This document shows, piece by piece, positions 13,919-16,032 of a stretch of 16,032 bases of DNA. The translations under genes and the position numbers were made by a program. Each line of letters begins with the position of its first letter. Within the stretch, counting starts at the first letter, position 1. The stretch is taken from assembly GCA_902495545.1 (NCBI GenBank), contig CABUXM010000047.1, forward strand, positions 1 to 16,032, read 5' to 3'. Source of the DNA: an uncultured Collinsella sp. GTDB lineage: Bacteria > Actinomycetota > Coriobacteriia > Coriobacteriales > Coriobacteriaceae. The notes under the pieces are model-generated. The model ran no database searches and had not been told where the DNA came from. It worked only from the letters and a program-made list of their open reading frames with translations.

Positions 13919-15938
13919 GCGCGGTCTCCTCTTCGATCTGGGTGGAAAGCTCCAGCCATTCGTCCTCGAGCTTGGGCAGCTCTTGCTTAAGGCCGTTATA
14001 TTCCCCCAGCGCGGTGTTGAACTTATCCTGATCGGCATAAAGCTCTTCGCTCGCCATCAATTCCATAAGCTCGTCATAGCGGGCGCGCTTTTTGTCGAGC
14101 TCCGTCTCGATCTTCTTGAGCTGGTTACGCACGCCCTTGAGCTTTTTGTTGAGCGCAGCGCGGGCTTGGGCCTCGGCGCGCTTTTGCTCCTTGGTCTTTT
14201 TGCCCTCGGCAGGCTTGGGGGCGGCGACGGGGGTGTCGGCCTGGGCGGCGCTGGCCTTGGTGGACTTGGTCGTGGCCGGCGCGCTCTCCCCTGCCGCCTC
14301 GGCGGCGGCGCGGGCTGCGAGGTCCTCGCGCTTGTAGAGGTAGTAGTCGTAGTCGCCGTCGTAGACCGTGACTTGGCCGTCGCGGATGTCGATGACGCGG
14401 TTGGCCACGGCGCGCACCAGGTGTTCGTCGTGGCTGATCAGCACGATGGTGCCGGGGAAGTTTTGCAGGGCGTTCTCGAGCATGTCCACCGAGTCGATGT
14501 CTAGGTGGTTGGTGGGCTCGTCTAGGCACAGGAGCGCCTCGGGGGCCACGAGCATCTTGGCCAGGGCCAGACGCGCTTTTTCGCCGCCGGAGAGGACGCG
14601 AACCTGCTTCTCGATGGAATCGTTGTCGCTAAACAGGAAGGCGCCCAGCAGGCTGCGCTGCTGCGGCACGGTCCACTTGGGCGTGACGGTGTCGATCTCT
14701 TGCAGGACGGTATTGGACTCGGTCATGCCCTCGAGTGCGTGCTGGGCGTAGTAGGCCACGCCCACGTTGGTGCCCAGGTCCCGGGTGCCGGTGGTGGGCG
14801 GCTCCAGGCCGGCGAGGATCTTCATGAGGGTGGACTTGCCGGCGCCGTTGGGGCCGACGAGTGCCACGTGCTCGCCGCGGTAAAGCTTGAGGTCGATGTC
14901 GCTGTAGATGTGCTTGTCGCCGTAGGACTTGGAGACGCCCTCGAGCCCCACGACCATGTCGCCGGAGCGCGGCGGATCGGGGAACTTAAAGTCGATGTGC
15001 TTGTGGCCCTCGGGCAGGATGACGAGTTCCTTTTTGATCTGCTCGATCTTGCGGATGCGCTCCTGGGCCTGGGCAGCCTTGGTGGGCTTGTAGCGGAACT
15101 TGTCGACGAAGACCTGCATATGGGCGATGTCGCGCTCCTGGGCGGCGCGCTTGGCGCGCATCTGCTCAAGGTTGTCCTCGCGCTGCTTGAGGTAGCTGCT
15201 GTAGTTGCCGGTGTAGGTGGTCACGCGACGGTTTTCGAGGGCGGCGACGTGGTCGACGCAAGCGTCCATGAAGGCGCGGTCGTGGCTGACAATGAGCACG
15301 GCGCCGTCGTAGTTCGCGATAAAGCCGCGCAGCCACTGGACGCTCTCGAGGTCCAGGTGGTTGGTGGGCTCGTCCAGAAGTAGCAGGTCGGGGTGGCGCA
15401 GGAAGAGCTTGGCGAGCGCGATGCGCATCTGCCAGCCGCCCGAGAACTCGGAGCACGCGCGCTCAAAGTCGGTGACCTTAAAGCCCAAGCCGGACAGGAT
15501 TTTGCGGGCGTTGCTCTCGAGCTCGTAGCCGCCCAGGTGCTCAAAGCGGTCCTGGACCTGGCCGTACTCGTTAAGGAGCGCGTCGACGTCCTTGCCCTGC
15601 TCGGAGAGCTCGGTGATTTGGGCCTGCAGCTCGTTAGCGCGCTCGCCCATGCGGCGGATTTCCTTGGCGGCGGCCATGACCTCGGCGAGGATGGTGGTGT
15701 CCTTTTGTTCCAGATTAGTTTCCTGCTCTAGGTAGCCCACCTGGCAGTCCTTTGCGTACTGGACCTGGCCGGAGTCGGGACTGTCGATGCCCATGATGAT
15801 TTTGAGCATGGTGGTTTTGCCGGCGCCGTTGGGGCCCACGAGCGCGAAGCGCTCGCCGGGGTTGATCTGGAAGGACGCGCCGCTAAAGAGGACGCGTGCG
15901 CCGAAGCTTTTTTCGATCTTGTCGACCAGGAGGATCAT
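13905..15938 (-). CDS. ABC-F family ATPase with C-terminal coiled coil (YdiF/Uup-like)
   Basis: ABC-F proteins are soluble ATPases that act on ribosomes, where they relieve stalls or protect against antibiotics; they are not transporters, and no membrane segment is present here. The 677-aa product has two nucleotide-binding domains. The first has GPNGAGKT (35-42), SGGWQ (166-170), LLLLDE (185-190) and H219. The second has GPNGAGKS (362-369), SGGE (450-453), LLCLDE (469-474) and H503. A charged linker of about 80 residues (245-325) lies between them, in the position of the tRNA-contacting arm. After the second domain comes an Ala/Lys/Pro-rich stretch (541-590) and a coiled coil (about 592-675), as in YdiF and Uup. 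The ATG at 15936-15938 has AAAGG 7 bases upstream. A role in antibiotic resistance cannot be inferred from this sequence. Confidence 0.93.
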   Translation of the reverse strand: MILLVDKIEKSFGARVLFSGASFQINPGERFALVGPNGAGKTTMLKIIMGIDSPDSGQVQYAKDCQVGYLEQETNLEQKDTTILAEVMAAAKEIRRMGERANELQAQITELSEQGKDVDALLNEYGQVQDRFEHLGGYELESNARKILSGLGFKVTDFERACSEFSGGWQMRIALAKLFLRHPDLLLLDEPTNHLDLESVQWLRGFIANYDGAVLIVSHDRAFMDACVDHVAALENRRVTTYTGNYSSYLKQREDNLEQMRAKRAAQERDIAHMQVFVDKFRYKPTKAAQAQERIRKIEQIKKELVILPEGHKHIDFKFPDPPRSGDMVVGLEGVSKSYGDKHIYSDIDLKLYRGEHVALVGPNGAGKSTLMKILAGLEPPTTGTRDLGTNVGVAYYAQHALEGMTESNTVLQEIDTVTPKWTVPQQRSLLGAFLFSDNDSIEKQVRVLSGGEKARLALAKMLVAPEALLCLDEPTNHLDIDSVDMLENALQNFPGTIVLISHDEHLVRAVANRVIDIRDGQVTVYDGDYDYYLYKREDLAARAAAEAAGESAPATTKSTKASAAQADTPVAAPKPAEGKKTKEQKRAEAQARAALNKKLKGVRNQLKKIETELDKKRARYDELMELMASEELYADQDKFNTALGEYNGLKQELPKLEDEWLELSTQIEEETARELS
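13926..13931 (-). promoter_or_regulatory. Ribosome binding site that decides the GTG start of the 98-aa protein
   Basis: GAGGAG lies 7 bases before the GTG at 13916-13918, inside the last codons of the ABC-F gene. The later in-frame ATG at 13886-13888 has no similar site, so this motif is the reason for choosing the upstream start. Confidence 0.6.
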
Positions 15939-15969
15939 GGTGCCGCCTTTGACCTTGTGTGCCTATATG

Positions 15970-15998
15970 AAAAAAGGCCCCAACTTGCGTTGGAGCCT
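15970..15998 (-). terminator. Rho-independent terminator of ssrA
   Basis: On the minus strand a 10-bp stem with one G-T wobble (AGGCTCCAAC pairing with GTTGGGGCCT) and a GCAA loop is followed directly by a run of six T. The stem occupies 15975-15998 and the T-run 15970-15975. On the plus strand there is no matching T-run, so it acts only for minus-strand transcription. It lies 13 bp after the likely tmRNA end and about 31 bp before the ABC-F start codon. Confidence 0.88.
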
Positions 15999-16011
15999 CA
16001 TTCAATGCTCG

Positions 16012-16032
16012 GGTGGAGACGAGGGGGATCGA
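16012..16032 (-). ncRNA. ssrA: Transfer-messenger RNA (tmRNA), 3' end only (partial)
   Basis: The minus-strand sequence here is TCGATCCCCCTCGTCTCCACC. It reads as the T-loop (TCGATC), T-stem 3' strand (CCCCT), acceptor 3' strand CGTCTCC, discriminator A and CC. That acceptor strand pairs with GGGGACG, the usual tmRNA 5' end, and would give the G3-U70 wobble that alanyl-tRNA synthetase recognises. tmRNA rescues stalled ribosomes by adding a proteolysis tag. The rest of the gene, including the tag reading frame, is outside the window. A tRNA cannot be fully excluded: tRNA-Ala usually differs at acceptor positions 5-7, and bacterial tRNA-Ser normally has G as the discriminator. The bases after ACC read C, so the terminal A of CCA is not encoded. 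A strong terminator follows. Confidence 0.75.

Noticed and set aside
13919..14038. Upstream ATG for the small membrane protein
   Set aside because: The added 40 residues are polar, Ser/Arg/Pro-rich and encoded within the ABC-F coiled coil; the GTG at 13916-13918 has a much better ribosome binding site.
15958..15970. CATATA/TATAGG as a -10 box for the ABC-F gene
   Set aside because: No acceptable -35 box lies 16-18 bases upstream; that position falls inside the terminator hairpin.
16012..16032. 3' end of an ordinary tRNA (Ala or Ser)
   Set aside because: The acceptor strand CGTCTCC with discriminator A fits tmRNA better; tRNA-Ala usually differs at positions 5-7 and tRNA-Ser has G at the discriminator. 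It remains a minor alternative because only 21 bases are visible.
1..16032. Mobile elements, CRISPR arrays, attachment sites or defence genes
   Set aside because: No direct repeats with regular spacing, no transposase or integrase motifs and no compositional break were seen.

Overview
The window is GC-rich and carries dense, strictly co-directional bacterial housekeeping genes, all on the minus strand. Transcription therefore runs from high to low coordinates. The gene families, the high-GC codon choice and the gene order suggest an actinomycete relative, most likely Coriobacteriia of the Collinsella/Olsenella type. That placement is an inference from gene content, not a database match. No insertion sequence, phage gene, CRISPR array or other mobile element is visible. 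No stretch of 300 bases lacks a gene; the longest gaps between genes are 84 bp (12845-12928) and 66 bp (10274-10339).

Layout in the direction of transcription. The right edge holds what looks like the 3' end of tmRNA (ssrA, 16012-16032) and its rho-independent terminator (15970-15998). An ABC-F ATPase follows (13905-15938), then a 98-aa unrecognised membrane protein that overlaps it and starts with GTG (13622-13918), and a minimal site-2 metalloprotease (12929-13612). Next is the condensin-partner and RNA block scpA-scpB-rluB (10340-12844), then cmk-plsC-ispH (7953-10273), an arrangement familiar from Gram-positive genomes. A DUF512/radical-SAM-like protein follows (6508-7950), then der-plsY-gpsA (3470-6497), rpe (2780-3451), a NifS/IscS-type cysteine desulfurase (1595-2773), a Nif3-family protein (789-1598), a DUF164 zinc-ribbon coiled-coil protein (73-792), and the first codons of coaBC at the left edge (1-70).

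Most neighbours overlap by 4-14 bp or are separated by 2-18 bp, and many Shine-Dalgarno sequences lie inside the preceding gene. Much of the window is probably one or a few long operons with translational coupling. The genes link ribosome rescue and biogenesis (ssrA, ABC-F, rluB, der), chromosome segregation (scpA, scpB), phospholipid synthesis (gpsA, plsY, plsC), isoprenoid synthesis by the MEP pathway (ispH), nucleotide and sugar metabolism (cmk, rpe), and sulfur and cofactor supply (cysteine desulfurase, coaBC).

I see no clearly novel multi-gene system. The points most worth a second look are an Asp-to-Glu change in the PlsC HX4D motif, a missing cysteine in the zinc ribbon, the small unknown membrane protein next to a site-2 protease, and the very short space between the ssrA terminator and the ABC-F gene.
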